Shown here: positions 39,849 through 48,176 of the stretch, one piece after another | Layout of the letters: every line of letters begins with the position of its first letter | Position numbering within the stretch: position 1 is the first letter of the stretch | Assembly: GCA_958423465.1 (NCBI GenBank) | Contig: CATZRD010000012.1 | Coordinates: forward strand, 1 to 55,958 | Direction: 5' to 3' | Length of the DNA stretch: 55,958 nucleotides | From: an uncultured Oscillospiraceae bacterium | Lineage (GTDB): Bacteria; Bacillota; Clostridia; Oscillospirales; Oscillospiraceae | Translations under genes and position numbers: made by a program | Notes under the pieces: model-generated | Database searches by the model: none | Told to the model about the DNA's origin: nothing | The model's input: only the letters and a program-made list of their open reading frames with translations

Positions 39849-42467
39849 ATGAAAGAACGCAAATGCATTCCCCTGCTGCGCCGCCTGACCTCCCTGGTCA
39901 CGGCGGCCGCCCTGCTGCTTCTGCCCTCCACGGCCCAGGCCGCGGCAGGCGAAAAGAAGCTGCGGACCTCCATCTCTCTGGCGGACGGTCTGACCTACGT
40001 CAACACCGTCACCGAACACCCCGCCGCCGGGCGGGTGGAGAGCTTCGCCCTGGAGCTGAGTCCGGACAGCGACGCCCGGCCTATGCTGGTCCAGGGCTCC
40101 GGCTCCATCTACGGCGCCGGCTCTATCAACGCCGCGGTGGAACAGGCTCAGGCCATGGGCTGTCACGTCCTGGCCGCCGTCAACACGGACTTCTTTTCCA
40201 CCGCCACCGGCGTCCCCATCGGCCTTGTCATCGCCGACGGCGTCTATCAATCCAGCGCCGAGGGCAGAAGCGCCCTGGTGTTCTCCGACGGTCAGGCGCT
40301 TCTGAAGGAGGACCCCCAGATCGAGCTTACTCTGGTCAACCAGCGCACCGGCCGGCAGCTCGCCCCCCAGCATCTCAACAAGCGGCGGACCGCCAGCGGC
40401 GGGCTGTACCTGCTCAACGAGGATTTTTCCGCCGAGACCCACACCAGCGGCAGCGGCTGGATGGTGCGTCTGGCCCCGGAGGACCGTGAGGATCGGAGCT
40501 GGTGGTCCCCCTCCACCTGGTTCTCCCGGGAGGAGCAGACGGAGCGCGAGCCTCTCACCCTCTCCTCCCAGCTGACCCTCCAGGTCACCGAGCTGCTGCA
40601 GACGGACCAGTCCGTGTCCATCGGTCCCGGCGAGTACATCCTCACCGCCGACGACAAGGACAGCCTCGCCGACGTGTACCAGTCCTTCCAGGTGGGGGAC
40701 ACCGTGACCCTGACCACCTGGTGCGGCGATCCGGAGCTGGCCGACGCCCAATGGGCCACCGGCGTGGGAGATGTGATGATCCGTGACGGCGCTCTCACCG
40801 ATTCCGCCAGCTGGACCTACGTCAAGACCGGCCGGGACCCCCGCACCGCCGTGGGGATGCGCCGGGACGGCACGCTGGTGCTCTACGCCGTGGACGGCCG
40901 CAAGGCCGGGGTCTCCGGCGGCCTGAGCCAGGTGGATCTGGCCCAGGAGCTGCTGGAGCAGGACTGCGTGTGGGCCGCCAACCTGGACGGCGGCGGCTCC
41001 ACGGCCATGAGCGTGTGGGTGCCCGGCCAGACCGGCCCCGCCGTGGTGAACCGTCCCTCCGACGGCAAGCCCCGGAACTGCGCCACCTATCTGCTGCTGG
41101 TGAGCGACGACGCCGGCGACGGCCGGCCCAGCCGTCTGGCCCTGAAGCAGGACGGTCTGGTGGTGCTGGCGGGCAGCTCTGTGGACCTGGGGGAGGCTCT
41201 GTGCATGGACAGCGGCCTCAACCCGGTGAACGCCTCCGCCCAGGATGTGATCATGCGCTCCCAAAGCGGCCTGGGGACCGTTGACGGCACCGTCTATACC
41301 GCCGGGCTCCGGCCCGGCACGGACACCATCGATCTCTACTCCCCCTCCACCGGGGCCGCCGGCTCCGCTCAGGTCCACGTTGTGGACCGCCTGACGGAGC
41401 TGACCATCCAGCGGACCGACACCGGCAGGGACGCCGCCTCCCTGACGGTGAAGCCCGGCCAGCAGATCCCCCTCTCCGCTTTCGGCAGCTACTGGTCCCT
41501 CCCCGCCCTCCGTGAGGTATCCTCTATTGTGTGGACGGTGGAGGGCGATATCGGCGCCGTAGACGCCGCCGGGGTCTTTACCGCCTCCCAGACCGCCGGG
41601 GCCGTCGGCTCCATCTCCGCCGCCGCAGGCGGACTGACCCGGACCATCCCCGTCTCCCTCGTCAACGCCCACAAGGACGTGCCCGAGGGCCACTGGGCCT
41701 ACGAGGCGGTGGAATACTGCTACGCCAACCAGCTGGTCAACGGCGTGAGCTCCAGCCTTTTCGGCGCGGACGCCAATATCCGCCGGGCCGACTTCCTGCT
41801 GACGCTGTACCGTCTGGCCGGGTCTCCGGCGGTCAGCTCCCTGGAGAGCTTCCCGGATGTGGCGGCCACGGACTACTACGCCGCCGCCGTGGCCTGGGCC
41901 AAGCAGAACGGCCTGGCCTCCGGGGTGGACGGCGGGCTCTTCGCCCCCAACAGTCCCATTACCCGGGAGCAGGCCTTCACCATCATCGGCCGGGCCCTGC
42001 CGGCGCTGGGCATCCAGTACGCCGTAGCTCCCCTCTCGGTGCTGGACAGCTTCTCCGACAGCGGGGAGCTGGCCTCCTGGTCCTCCCAGCACATCGCCAA
42101 CCTGGTGGCCTGCCAGTTGGTCGGCGGCAGCGGCGGACGGCTGGACCCCCGCGGCAGCCTGTCCCGGGCCCAGATGGCCGTGCTGCTGTACAAGCTGGGG
42201 ACCTTTGACGCCTCCGCCGTGCCCCCCGTTGTCCCGGTGGTCCCTGACGGGCAGCAGCGCTCCGGCGTGGTCACGGTAGAGTCCGGAAATCTGAACGTCC
42301 GCTCCGGCCCCGGCTATGACTACGGCGTCATCGACGCCCTCGGCGCCGGTACCGTGGTGGCGGTCCTCAGCCGGACGGAGGGCGGCTGGCTCTATGTCCA
42401 GTACGCCGGAGCCGCCGGCACCACGGCAGGCTATGTCTCCGCCGACTATGTGACCATGATCGAATAA
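39849..42467 (+). CDS. Secreted phosphodiester glycosidase (NAGPA) domain protein with SLH repeats and SH3b
   Basis: 872 residues. Signal peptide 1-32 (basic start, LVTAAALLLLPSTAQA). Residues about 70-420 are a NAGPA/phosphodiester alpha-GlcNAcase-type domain: GCHVLAAVNTDFFSTATGVP, RDPRTAVGMRRDGTLVLYAV, and WAANLDGGGSTAMSVW (about 374-389), the DGGGS signature. An Ig-like/Big region follows (about 430-600), then SLH repeats from about 607 (HKDVPEGHWAYEAVEYCYAN, SSLESFPDVAATDYYAAAVA, and a third near 730-785 with DSFSDSGELASWSSQHIANL), and a bacterial SH3 domain at 805-872 (ESGNLNVRSGPGYDYGVIDA). SLH domains hold the protein to pyruvylated wall polymer. The enzyme probably opens sugar-phosphate diesters in wall material; the true substrate is unknown. 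AAAGGAG lies 5 bases before the ATG. Confidence 0.9.
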   Translation: MKERKCIPLLRRLTSLVTAAALLLLPSTAQAAAGEKKLRTSISLADGLTYVNTVTEHPAAGRVESFALELSPDSDARPMLVQGSGSIYGAGSINAAVEQAQAMGCHVLAAVNTDFFSTATGVPIGLVIADGVYQSSAEGRSALVFSDGQALLKEDPQIELTLVNQRTGRQLAPQHLNKRRTASGGLYLLNEDFSAETHTSGSGWMVRLAPEDREDRSWWSPSTWFSREEQTEREPLTLSSQLTLQVTELLQTDQSVSIGPGEYILTADDKDSLADVYQSFQVGDTVTLTTWCGDPELADAQWATGVGDVMIRDGALTDSASWTYVKTGRDPRTAVGMRRDGTLVLYAVDGRKAGVSGGLSQVDLAQELLEQDCVWAANLDGGGSTAMSVWVPGQTGPAVVNRPSDGKPRNCATYLLLVSDDAGDGRPSRLALKQDGLVVLAGSSVDLGEALCMDSGLNPVNASAQDVIMRSQSGLGTVDGTVYTAGLRPGTDTIDLYSPSTGAAGSAQVHVVDRLTELTIQRTDTGRDAASLTVKPGQQIPLSAFGSYWSLPALREVSSIVWTVEGDIGAVDAAGVFTASQTAGAVGSISAAAGGLTRTIPVSLVNAHKDVPEGHWAYEAVEYCYANQLVNGVSSSLFGADANIRRADFLLTLYRLAGSPAVSSLESFPDVAATDYYAAAVAWAKQNGLASGVDGGLFAPNSPITREQAFTIIGRALPALGIQYAVAPLSVLDSFSDSGELASWSSQHIANLVACQLVGGSGGRLDPRGSLSRAQMAVLLYKLGTFDASAVPPVVPVVPDGQQRSGVVTVESGNLNVRSGPGYDYGVIDALGAGTVVAVLSRTEGGWLYVQYAGAAGTTAGYVSADYVTMIE

Positions 42468-42473
42468 AACCCA

Positions 42474-42520
42474 GCGCGCCCCCGGCGGTCTTTCCGCCGG
42501 GGGCGCGCTTTATCGCTTTT
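42474..42520. terminator. Bidirectional terminator between convergent genes
   Basis: A 15-bp perfect stem (42474-42488 with 42494-42508, loop TCTTT), then TTTATCGCTTTT on the plus strand; on the minus strand a TTTTA run also follows. Confidence 0.85.
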
Positions 42521-43304
42521 GTCCGCCGTTCCGGGAGGGCGGAACGGGGAACAGCCGGGGCAGCAGGTCCTCCACCTCCGGGTACATGAAAAGTCCCAGG
42601 CCGATCCCCTTCTCCCGCCCCAGCCGGATCTTCCGCAGCAGGGTGTCGGCGTCGTCGAAGAGCACGAACCAGCGGCGGCCCTCCCGGGTATAGGTGAAGT
42701 ATCTGGCGCAGAGGTCCGCGGAGTAGAACACGTTCTGTCCCCGCTCCTCCAGGAGCCGCTCCAGCGCCGCCCTGTCCAGGCTCTCCCCTTCTCCCCCGGG
42801 ACAGGGCAGGGGGAAGCGCATCCGCAGCCGCTGCAGGTCCAGAGCCAGCCGTCCCCGGCCATACCGCCGGACCGCCTCCTCCAGCCGCTGCTCCAGGCTG
42901 CCGCCGGAGACCGCCGTACAGAGCAGCACCGTCCCCTGGGGGACCGCCCCGGCGTAGGCCTCCGGAATCAGCAGGCGGCGGCCAGTACGGCCCAAAGCTT
43001 TGCTGAGGGCGTCCAGAAAGGCGGCCCGGTCCCGGGACACCGGCTCCTCGAAATCCGCCGCCACGCCGCCGTACTCCCGTCCCGCGCACTCCCGGCAGAC
43101 CTCCCGGCAGAGGCTTCCCGGGTCCCGGATGGGGCCGCAGTCCCGGTCCCCCAGGACCATCAGCCCGCCCCGGGTCCCCATGAGCAGGCCCCGCCAGGCC
43201 AGGTGTCCCTCCCGGTCCACCCGGTAGGCCACATGGGCCAGCCGGTTCGTCCAACCCGCGGCCTCCCGGGCCCGCTCCGGCGTGACCGCCAGATAGATCG
43301 CCAT
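42510..43304 (-). CDS. Uncharacterised protein, possible degenerate GH18-like barrel
   Basis: 264 residues, no signal peptide, Arg-rich. I see barrel-like strand motifs: MAIYLAVTPERA, a D-x-E-like element GGVAADFEEP at about 98-107, RLALDLQRLRMRFPLP, FYSADLCARYFTYTREGRRW, FVLFDDADTLLRKIRLG and the closing KGIGLGLFMYPEVEDLLPRL, which recalls the last strand and helix of GH18 chitinase-like proteins of spore or wall. This is a weak family guess only. ATG at 43304 after AGGGGG. Divergent from yqeG. Confidence 0.6.
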   Translation of the reverse strand: MAIYLAVTPERAREAAGWTNRLAHVAYRVDREGHLAWRGLLMGTRGGLMVLGDRDCGPIRDPGSLCREVCRECAGREYGGVAADFEEPVSRDRAAFLDALSKALGRTGRRLLIPEAYAGAVPQGTVLLCTAVSGGSLEQRLEEAVRRYGRGRLALDLQRLRMRFPLPCPGGEGESLDRAALERLLEERGQNVFYSADLCARYFTYTREGRRWFVLFDDADTLLRKIRLGREKGIGLGLFMYPEVEDLLPRLFPVPPSRNGGQKR

Positions 43305-43316
43305 ATCACTTCCCCC

Positions 43317-43345
43317 TTGTAGAACCTGGCCAAACGTGGTATACT
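43317..43345 (+). promoter_or_regulatory. yqeG-pepQ promoter
   Basis: TTGTAG (43317-43322), 17-base spacer, TATACT (43340-43345) with extended TGG. Start near 43352. Confidence 0.65.
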
Positions 43346-43384
43346 GCCTTTTGTGATATACCATATTCTACCGAGGAGCTCCCT

Positions 43385-43900
43385 ATGCCTTTTTCTCTCA
43401 TTCCGGACCGGGTCCTCCGGCGCTATACGGACCTGACCCCGGCGCTGCTGGAGCGGTGGGGGATCAGGCTGCTGCTGTGCGACCTGGACTATACCCTGGC
43501 CCCCCGGTCCGTGGCCCGGCCGGACCAGGCCCTGCGGACCTGGCTGGCGGACCTGGAGGCCGCAGGCGTCACCGTGATGATCCTCTCCAACAACCGCTCC
43601 GGCAGGCGGGTGAACGCCTTCTGCGGCCAGCTGGGCATCCCCTATGTGGGCCACGCGGGCAAGCCCTCCGTCCGGGGCTACCGGGAGGCCATGGCGTTGG
43701 CGGACCGGCAGGCGGAGGAGACCGCCATGGTGGGGGACAAGCTGCTCACCGACGTGCTGGGCGCCCGGCGCAGCGGGGTCCTGGCCCTGATGGTGGAGCC
43801 GCTGGGAGGACCGGTAGGACCGTGGAACAAGCTGCTGCACCTGCTGCAGCGGCCATTTAAAGCGATTGCGAAAAGGAGAATGGACCATGAGCAGATTTGA
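43385..43900 (+). CDS. YqeG-family HAD-type phosphatase
   Basis: 171 residues, typical for YqeG (HAD subfamily IIIA). Seen: motif I LLCDLDYTLAPR (Asp32 and Asp34, nucleophile and acid), motif II VMILSNNRSGRR with Ser/Asn, the lysine motif GHAGKPSVRGYREAM, and motif III AMVGDKLLTDVLGARRSG. The family includes phosphatidylglycerophosphate phosphatase-like enzymes; the substrate in this lineage is not known to me. The stop overlaps the following peptidase gene by 14 bases, so they are coupled. ATG after GAGGAG. Confidence 0.88.
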   Translation: MPFSLIPDRVLRRYTDLTPALLERWGIRLLLCDLDYTLAPRSVARPDQALRTWLADLEAAGVTVMILSNNRSGRRVNAFCGQLGIPYVGHAGKPSVRGYREAMALADRQAEETAMVGDKLLTDVLGARRSGVLALMVEPLGGPVGPWNKLLHLLQRPFKAIAKRRMDHEQI

Positions 43901-44954
43901 CAAGATCGCGGCAAAGCTGAAGGACTACGACATCGACGCCATGCTGGTGACCAGCGAGCCCAACCGGCTGTACGCCACCGGCTTTCACTCCACCGCCGGC
44001 GCGGCGGTGATCACCGACGGCGGCAGCTATTTCTTCACCGACAGCCGTTACATCGAGGCCGCCTCCAAGCACATCACCGGCGGCCAGGTGATGGAGCATA
44101 ACCGCCAGCACCCCCTCTCCGCCCTGGTGTCGGAGGTCCTGGCCAGGCATGGCGTGAAGCGTCTGGGCTATGAGGACAGCTATATGACCGTCAGCGAGTT
44201 CAACGCCTGGCAGGGCAAGCTGGACTGTGAGCTGGTCCCCGCCACCGGCCTTCTCATGGAGCTGCGCTCCGTGAAGGATCAAGCGGAGATCGAATCCCTC
44301 ATCGCCGCCCAGCGCATCGCGGAAAAGGCTCTGCTGGAAACCTTTGACTTCATCAGGGCCGGGCGGACGGAGCAGGAAATCTCCGCCTTCCTCCAGTACC
44401 GGATGCTGTGCGGCGGCGCGGAGAAGATGTCCTTTGAGCCCATCGTGGTCAGCGGGGCCAACAGCTCCATGCCCCACGGCGTGCCCTCGGCCAAGCCCGT
44501 GGAGCCCGGCGACTTCATCACCATGGACTTCGGCTGCGTCTACGGCGGGTACTGCTCCGACATGACCCGCACCGTGGCTCTGGGCCACGTCACCGAGGAG
44601 ATGGACAAGGTCTACCACACCGTGCTCCAGGCCCAGCTGGCCGGCATCGCCGCCGCCAGGGCCGGCGTCACCGGCGCGGCGGTCCACGAAGCCGCCGCCA
44701 AGGTCATCGGCGACGCGGGCTACGGCCCCTACTTCGGCCACGGCTTCGGCCACGGCGTGGGCGTGGAGATCCACGAGCAGCCCAATGCCGCCCCCTCCAA
44801 CGACAAGCCTCTGCCGGTGGGCGCGGTGATCTCCGCCGAGCCGGGCATCTACCTCCCCGGCAAATTCGGCGTCCGCATTGAGGACGTGGTAGTGGTCCGG
44901 GAGAACGGCTGTCTGGACCTGATGCGCGCCCCCAAGCAGCTCATTGTTCTGTAA
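43887..44954 (+). CDS. M24-family aminopeptidase P / Xaa-Pro dipeptidase-like
   Basis: 355 residues, the usual size for short Xaa-Pro aminopeptidases of Firmicutes. Creatinase N domain (LVTSEPNRLYATGFHSTAGA) to about 120, then the pita-bread domain with the metal ligands in ITMDFGCVYGGYCSDMTRTV (two Asp), GHGFGHGVGVEIHEQP (His) and ISAEPGIYLPGKFGVRIEDV (two Glu). Removes N-terminal residues before proline in the cytosol. I chose ATG 43887, 8 bases after AAAAGGAG, not the in-frame codon at 43866. Followed by a very long hairpin. Confidence 0.92.
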   Translation: MSRFDKIAAKLKDYDIDAMLVTSEPNRLYATGFHSTAGAAVITDGGSYFFTDSRYIEAASKHITGGQVMEHNRQHPLSALVSEVLARHGVKRLGYEDSYMTVSEFNAWQGKLDCELVPATGLLMELRSVKDQAEIESLIAAQRIAEKALLETFDFIRAGRTEQEISAFLQYRMLCGGAEKMSFEPIVVSGANSSMPHGVPSAKPVEPGDFITMDFGCVYGGYCSDMTRTVALGHVTEEMDKVYHTVLQAQLAGIAAARAGVTGAAVHEAAAKVIGDAGYGPYFGHGFGHGVGVEIHEQPNAAPSNDKPLPVGAVISAEPGIYLPGKFGVRIEDVVVVRENGCLDLMRAPKQLIVL

Positions 44955-44955
44955 A

Positions 44956-45009
44956 GAGTCACAAGAGAAGCCCCCGGACCTGTGGGTCCGGGGGCTTCTC
45001 TTGTGACTC
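44956..45009. terminator. Perfect 25-bp hairpin after the M24 gene
   Basis: Bases 44956-44980 pair without mismatch with 44985-45009 around TGTG. No U-tract follows on either strand. It separates the plus-strand peptidase from the minus-strand MBL gene, which ends 40 bases beyond. Confidence 0.65.
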
Positions 45010-45049
45010 CGCGGCGCTTGCGGGATCCCCGCCGCGAGCGGGAGGTCAT

Positions 45050-45814
45050 CTAAAGGTGGATCTGGAAGTCCCCAAAGGGAAACAGCCCCGCTCCCTGTAC
45101 CAGCTTCCCGCTTTTCTCGATTTCGTCAAACGCCCCCGCGACTCTCTCTATCGTGTCGGCGGGGACCGCGAGCTGGTGATGACCGGGCAGGATCCGGCCG
45201 ACATCCAGCGTTTTCACCCTCTTGACCGATCGGCAAAACAACTCCGGGTCCGTCGTGGGATAGAACGCGTCAAGACAGCCCAGATAGATCAGGTCGCCCG
45301 CATACAAATACCCGCGCTGTGGCTCGTAGAAGCAGCAATGCCCCGGGGAGTGGCCGGGAGTGTGGATGACAGTCAGCAGACGCCCGCCCAGATCAAAGGT
45401 ATCCCCATCGGTAAATACCGCCGCCGGCGTCCCATGAAAGACCTGATACGCTTCCGGGTCGAACCCCTTTGGAAAGTCGCAGGGCTTCGCCGTCAGATTC
45501 CGTCTGACCACCTGCGGAGGAAGCGGGAACCGCTCAGCCAGCCAGTCTCTCTCCGCCTCGTGGACCTCGATATGGGGGAAATACCTGTGCCCGCCGATGT
45601 GGTCCCAATGGGCGTGGGTGGTGATCACCGTGACAGGAAGCCGGGTCAGCGCGTCCACTGCCGCCCTGATATTGTCCACGCCTAAGCCTGTATCGATCAA
45701 AACGGCCCGCCGCCGCCCACACAGCAAATAGCAGTGGGTCTCCTCCCAGTGTTTGTACTCGCTGATCGCGTATGTGTCCTTGTCGATGCTCTCAACTGTG
45801 AACCAGCCGCCCAT
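45050..45814 (-). CDS. MBL-fold metallo-hydrolase
   Basis: 254 residues. Metallo-beta-lactamase fold with the zinc motif TTHAHWDHIGGH (H-x-H-x-D-H), HTPGHSPGHCC (next His ligand), LYAGDLIYLG (bridging Asp) and ILPGHHQL (last His), i.e. a full dinuclear site of the glyoxalase-II/lactonase-like type. Substrate unknown. ATG at 45814 fits the domain start; the ribosome site GGGGTG is weak. Sample lines have about 58 percent GC, lower than the flanks, and the gene sits beside a tRNA, so transfer is possible. Own promoter upstream. Confidence 0.87.
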   Translation of the reverse strand: MGGWFTVESIDKDTYAISEYKHWEETHCYLLCGRRRAVLIDTGLGVDNIRAAVDALTRLPVTVITTHAHWDHIGGHRYFPHIEVHEAERDWLAERFPLPPQVVRRNLTAKPCDFPKGFDPEAYQVFHGTPAAVFTDGDTFDLGGRLLTVIHTPGHSPGHCCFYEPQRGYLYAGDLIYLGCLDAFYPTTDPELFCRSVKRVKTLDVGRILPGHHQLAVPADTIERVAGAFDEIEKSGKLVQGAGLFPFGDFQIHL

Positions 45815-45860
45815 GTCCGCACCCCACAATGTTTGATGTTCCGCCGCTCCTGTCTGAATC

Positions 45861-45889
45861 AGTATACCACGCCGCCGGGAGGGTGTAAA
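45861..45889 (-). promoter_or_regulatory. MBL gene promoter
   Basis: On the minus strand TTTACA (45889-45884), 17-base spacer, TATACT (45866-45861) with extended TGG. Start near 45854. Confidence 0.7.
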
Positions 45890-45892
45890 CGG

Positions 45893-45933
45893 CCAAAAGA
45901 AAATCGGCAGACCTCTCATCGAGGTTTGCCGAT
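45893..45933 (-). terminator. tRNA-Gln terminator
   Basis: ATCGGCAGACCTC (45903-45915) pairs with GAGGTTTGCCGAT (45921-45933) in a 13-bp stem with GU pairs, then TTTTCTTTT on the minus strand. It overlaps the upstream edge of the MBL promoter region. Confidence 0.8.
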
Positions 45934-45937
45934 CTCA

Positions 45938-46011
45938 TGGCAGCGGGAGAAGGATTCGAACCCTCACATACGGAGTCAGAGTCCGCTGTGCTACCTTTAC
46001 ACAATCCCGCT
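45938..46011 (-). tRNA. tRNA-Gln (anticodon CTG)
   Basis: 74-base cloverleaf on the minus strand: acceptor AGCGGGA/TCCCGCT, anticodon stem GCGGA/TCCGT with loop CTCTGAC (anticodon CTG, codon CAG), T-loop TTCGAAT, discriminator G and an encoded CCA at 45940-45938. No second tRNA is next to it. Confidence 0.94.
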
Positions 46012-46170
46012 GTGTTCTTGCGAACAGTGACTATTATACGGATTTCCCCTGAAATGTCAATACCTTTTTTTCAATTTCTTCCGAATTTCTTTTTACATCC
46101 CGTCCCCTCTGTCAAGGGCCGCCGCCGCCGCATATTCTGTAGTGTAAATCCGTGATCTGGGAGGCAAGAC

Positions 46171-47244
46171 ATGACAACGGCTACACATTTCTTTCTGGGC
46201 GCCAACAGCGGCCAGGGATTTCAAAATCTGTTCGACCGGTTCTGCGCGCCGGAGGACCACTATGACCTGGCGGTCCTGAAGGGCGGGCCCGGCGTCGGCA
46301 AATCCACCCTGATGGCAAAACTGGGCGCGGCCATGGAGGCCAGGGGCGAGGCGGTGGAGTACCTCCACTGCTCCGGCGACCCGGACTCCCTGGACGGCGT
46401 GTACATCCCCCGCCTCCGCGCCGCCATGGTGGACGGCACCGCTCCCCATGTGGTGGAGCCAAAATACCCCGCCGCAGCGGATCGCTACGTCAATCTGGGA
46501 ACGTTTTACGATATTGCCCAGGCCAAGCGGGACCGGGACGCTATCGTAGGCTTCACGCAGGCGTGCTCCGCCGCCTACCAGCGGGCCTACCGGGCCCTGG
46601 GGGCGGCCCGGCAGCTCAGCGACAGCGCCGCCGCCCTGGTATGGGACGTGGTGGATCAGCAGAAGCTGCTCAAGCGCGCGGACGGCATTATCGCCCGGGA
46701 GCTGCGGGGGCGGGGCGAGGGCGGCCCCGACAGCTTCCGGTTCCTGGGCAGCGTCACCTGCAAGGGCGAGATCTGGCGGTTCGACTCCGTGGAGGCCCTC
46801 TGCCCCCGGGTCTATCAGCTCCAGGACAGCTTCGGCCTGGCGGACCTCATGCTCCAGCGGATCCGGGCCGCCGCCGGGGCCAGAGGATTCCGCTCCATCG
46901 TCTGCCTGGACCCGGAGCACCCCCAGCGCATCCACCATCTGCTGCTGCCGGAGCTGGGGACCGCCTTCGTCACCAGCCGGGAGGGCATGGAGCTGCCCGG
47001 CGGCGCTTACCGCCGGGTCCGGCTGGACGCCATGGCGCCCGCCGCCGCGGTGAAGGAGCACAAGTCCCGCCTGCGGTTTATCCGCAGGATGGCTGCCGCC
47101 CTGCGCCAGGAGGGCGTGGACGCTCTGGCCGAGGCCAAAGCCAGCCATGACCGGCTGGAGGCGGTATACCGGCCCTATGTGGATTTTGCCGGCGTGGATC
47201 AGATAGCCGCCCAGGAGATCGCCCGGTTCGAGAGCTATCTGTAG
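46171..47244 (+). CDS. P-loop ATPase of the PRK06851 type
   Basis: 357 residues. Walker A near the N-terminus, AVLKGGPGVGKSTLMAKLG (Lys at about 44), then a nucleotide-dependent core with YLHCSGDPDSLDGVYIPRLR, VEPKYPAAADRYVNLG, a helical part, FLGSVTCKGEIWRFDSVEAL and FRSIVCLDPEHPQRIHHLLL; a second P-loop-like copy, as in longer relatives, is not evident. The family is widespread in spore-forming Clostridia and uncharacterised. GGGAGG lies 7 bases before the ATG. Monocistronic between tRNA-Gln and a terminator. Confidence 0.75.
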   Translation: MTTATHFFLGANSGQGFQNLFDRFCAPEDHYDLAVLKGGPGVGKSTLMAKLGAAMEARGEAVEYLHCSGDPDSLDGVYIPRLRAAMVDGTAPHVVEPKYPAAADRYVNLGTFYDIAQAKRDRDAIVGFTQACSAAYQRAYRALGAARQLSDSAAALVWDVVDQQKLLKRADGIIARELRGRGEGGPDSFRFLGSVTCKGEIWRFDSVEALCPRVYQLQDSFGLADLMLQRIRAAAGARGFRSIVCLDPEHPQRIHHLLLPELGTAFVTSREGMELPGGAYRRVRLDAMAPAAAVKEHKSRLRFIRRMAAALRQEGVDALAEAKASHDRLEAVYRPYVDFAGVDQIAAQEIARFESYL

Positions 47245-47269
47245 CGCTTGAAGCATCGGTAGACACGAA

Positions 47270-47310
47270 GTCCCCGCGCCGGATTTTTCCCGGCGCGGGG
47301 ACCTTCTTCT
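47270..47310. terminator. Terminator between convergent genes
   Basis: GTCCCCGCGCCGG (47270-47282) pairs with CCGGCGCGGGGAC (47290-47302), 13 bp, followed by CTTCTTCT on the plus strand; it overlaps the end of degV. Confidence 0.7.
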
Positions 47311-48142
47311 AATACGCAATGACGATGCCGCCGTCGCTGGCGTACACCGTGGAGATCCCGCCGGTGGGCACAATGAGGATCTCCCCAAAGTCGCACCGCT
47401 GCCGGACCATGTCCCGGACCTGCTCTGCCCGCTCCCGGCAGTTGCAGTGGGCAATAACGAGCCGCCGTCCCACATGGTCCGCCTGCTCCACGATCCGGCC
47501 CACCATCTTCGCCAAAGTCTGGCGCATGGAGAGACCCTGTCCCAGCTTCTCGATCTCCCCCTCCCGGGTGCCGCCCATCAGAAGCTTCACCCGCAGGGTG
47601 CCGGTGACCAGGGACTGCACCCGGGTCATGCGGCCGTTTTTCCGCAGATTATCCAGATTCTCCAGTACAAACATGGTATGCATCCGGGAGATATACGCCT
47701 CCACCGTCTCCACCACCCACTGGAAGGACTCCCCCGCCGAGGCCAGCTGGTGAATCAGCAGGGCGATCTGGGCCTGCCCCGCCGAGGCGGAACGGGAATT
47801 GAACACATGGACGTTGCCCCGTCCCCCCTCCTCCCGGTAGATGGCCCGTGCCTGCATAGCCACGTTGTAGGAGCCGGACAGCGCGGCGGACAGGGTGACG
47901 ATGTAGGTATCCTTCCCCTCCTCAAACTGCTCCAGATACTGGCTGGGAGCGGGACAGGCGGTCCTGGGCGATTCGCGGCTGCCTGCCATCAGATCCAACA
48001 GGGTCTGCTGGTGAAAGCTCTCATCGTCCACGATGACCTTGCCGCCCACATGGATGGACAGAGGGACCTGCACAAACCCGTCGCTGGGCAGGAGCAGCGT
48101 GGTCGCGTCAGTACAGCTGTCGCCGATGATCTTGTATGTCAT
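47309..48142 (-). CDS. DegV-family fatty-acid-binding protein
   Basis: 277 residues, family norm. Seen: KIIGDSCTDATT with the Asp-Ser phosphate-side motif, VPLSIHVGGKVIVDDE, TACPAPSQYLEQF (Ser/Thr-rich turn), TYIVTLSAALSGSYNVAMQA (ligand motif), VFNSRSASAGQAQIAL and NLRKNGRM. DegV/FakB proteins hold a fatty acid for phosphorylation by FakA; no fakA is in the window, so the precise role is open. ATG at 48142 with a poor ribosome site (GGCGG). Confidence 0.9.
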   Translation of the reverse strand: MTYKIIGDSCTDATTLLLPSDGFVQVPLSIHVGGKVIVDDESFHQQTLLDLMAGSRESPRTACPAPSQYLEQFEEGKDTYIVTLSAALSGSYNVAMQARAIYREEGGRGNVHVFNSRSASAGQAQIALLIHQLASAGESFQWVVETVEAYISRMHTMFVLENLDNLRKNGRMTRVQSLVTGTLRVKLLMGGTREGEIEKLGQGLSMRQTLAKMVGRIVEQADHVGRRLVIAHCNCRERAEQVRDMVRQRCDFGEILIVPTGGISTVYASDGGIVIAY

Positions 48143-48176
48143 AAATAAAACCGCCTATCATAATATTATATATTAG

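Noticed and set aside
46117..46131. Short GCC-type triplet repeat before the ATPase gene
   Set aside because: Only about five units; too short to call a functional repeat or CRISPR-like element.
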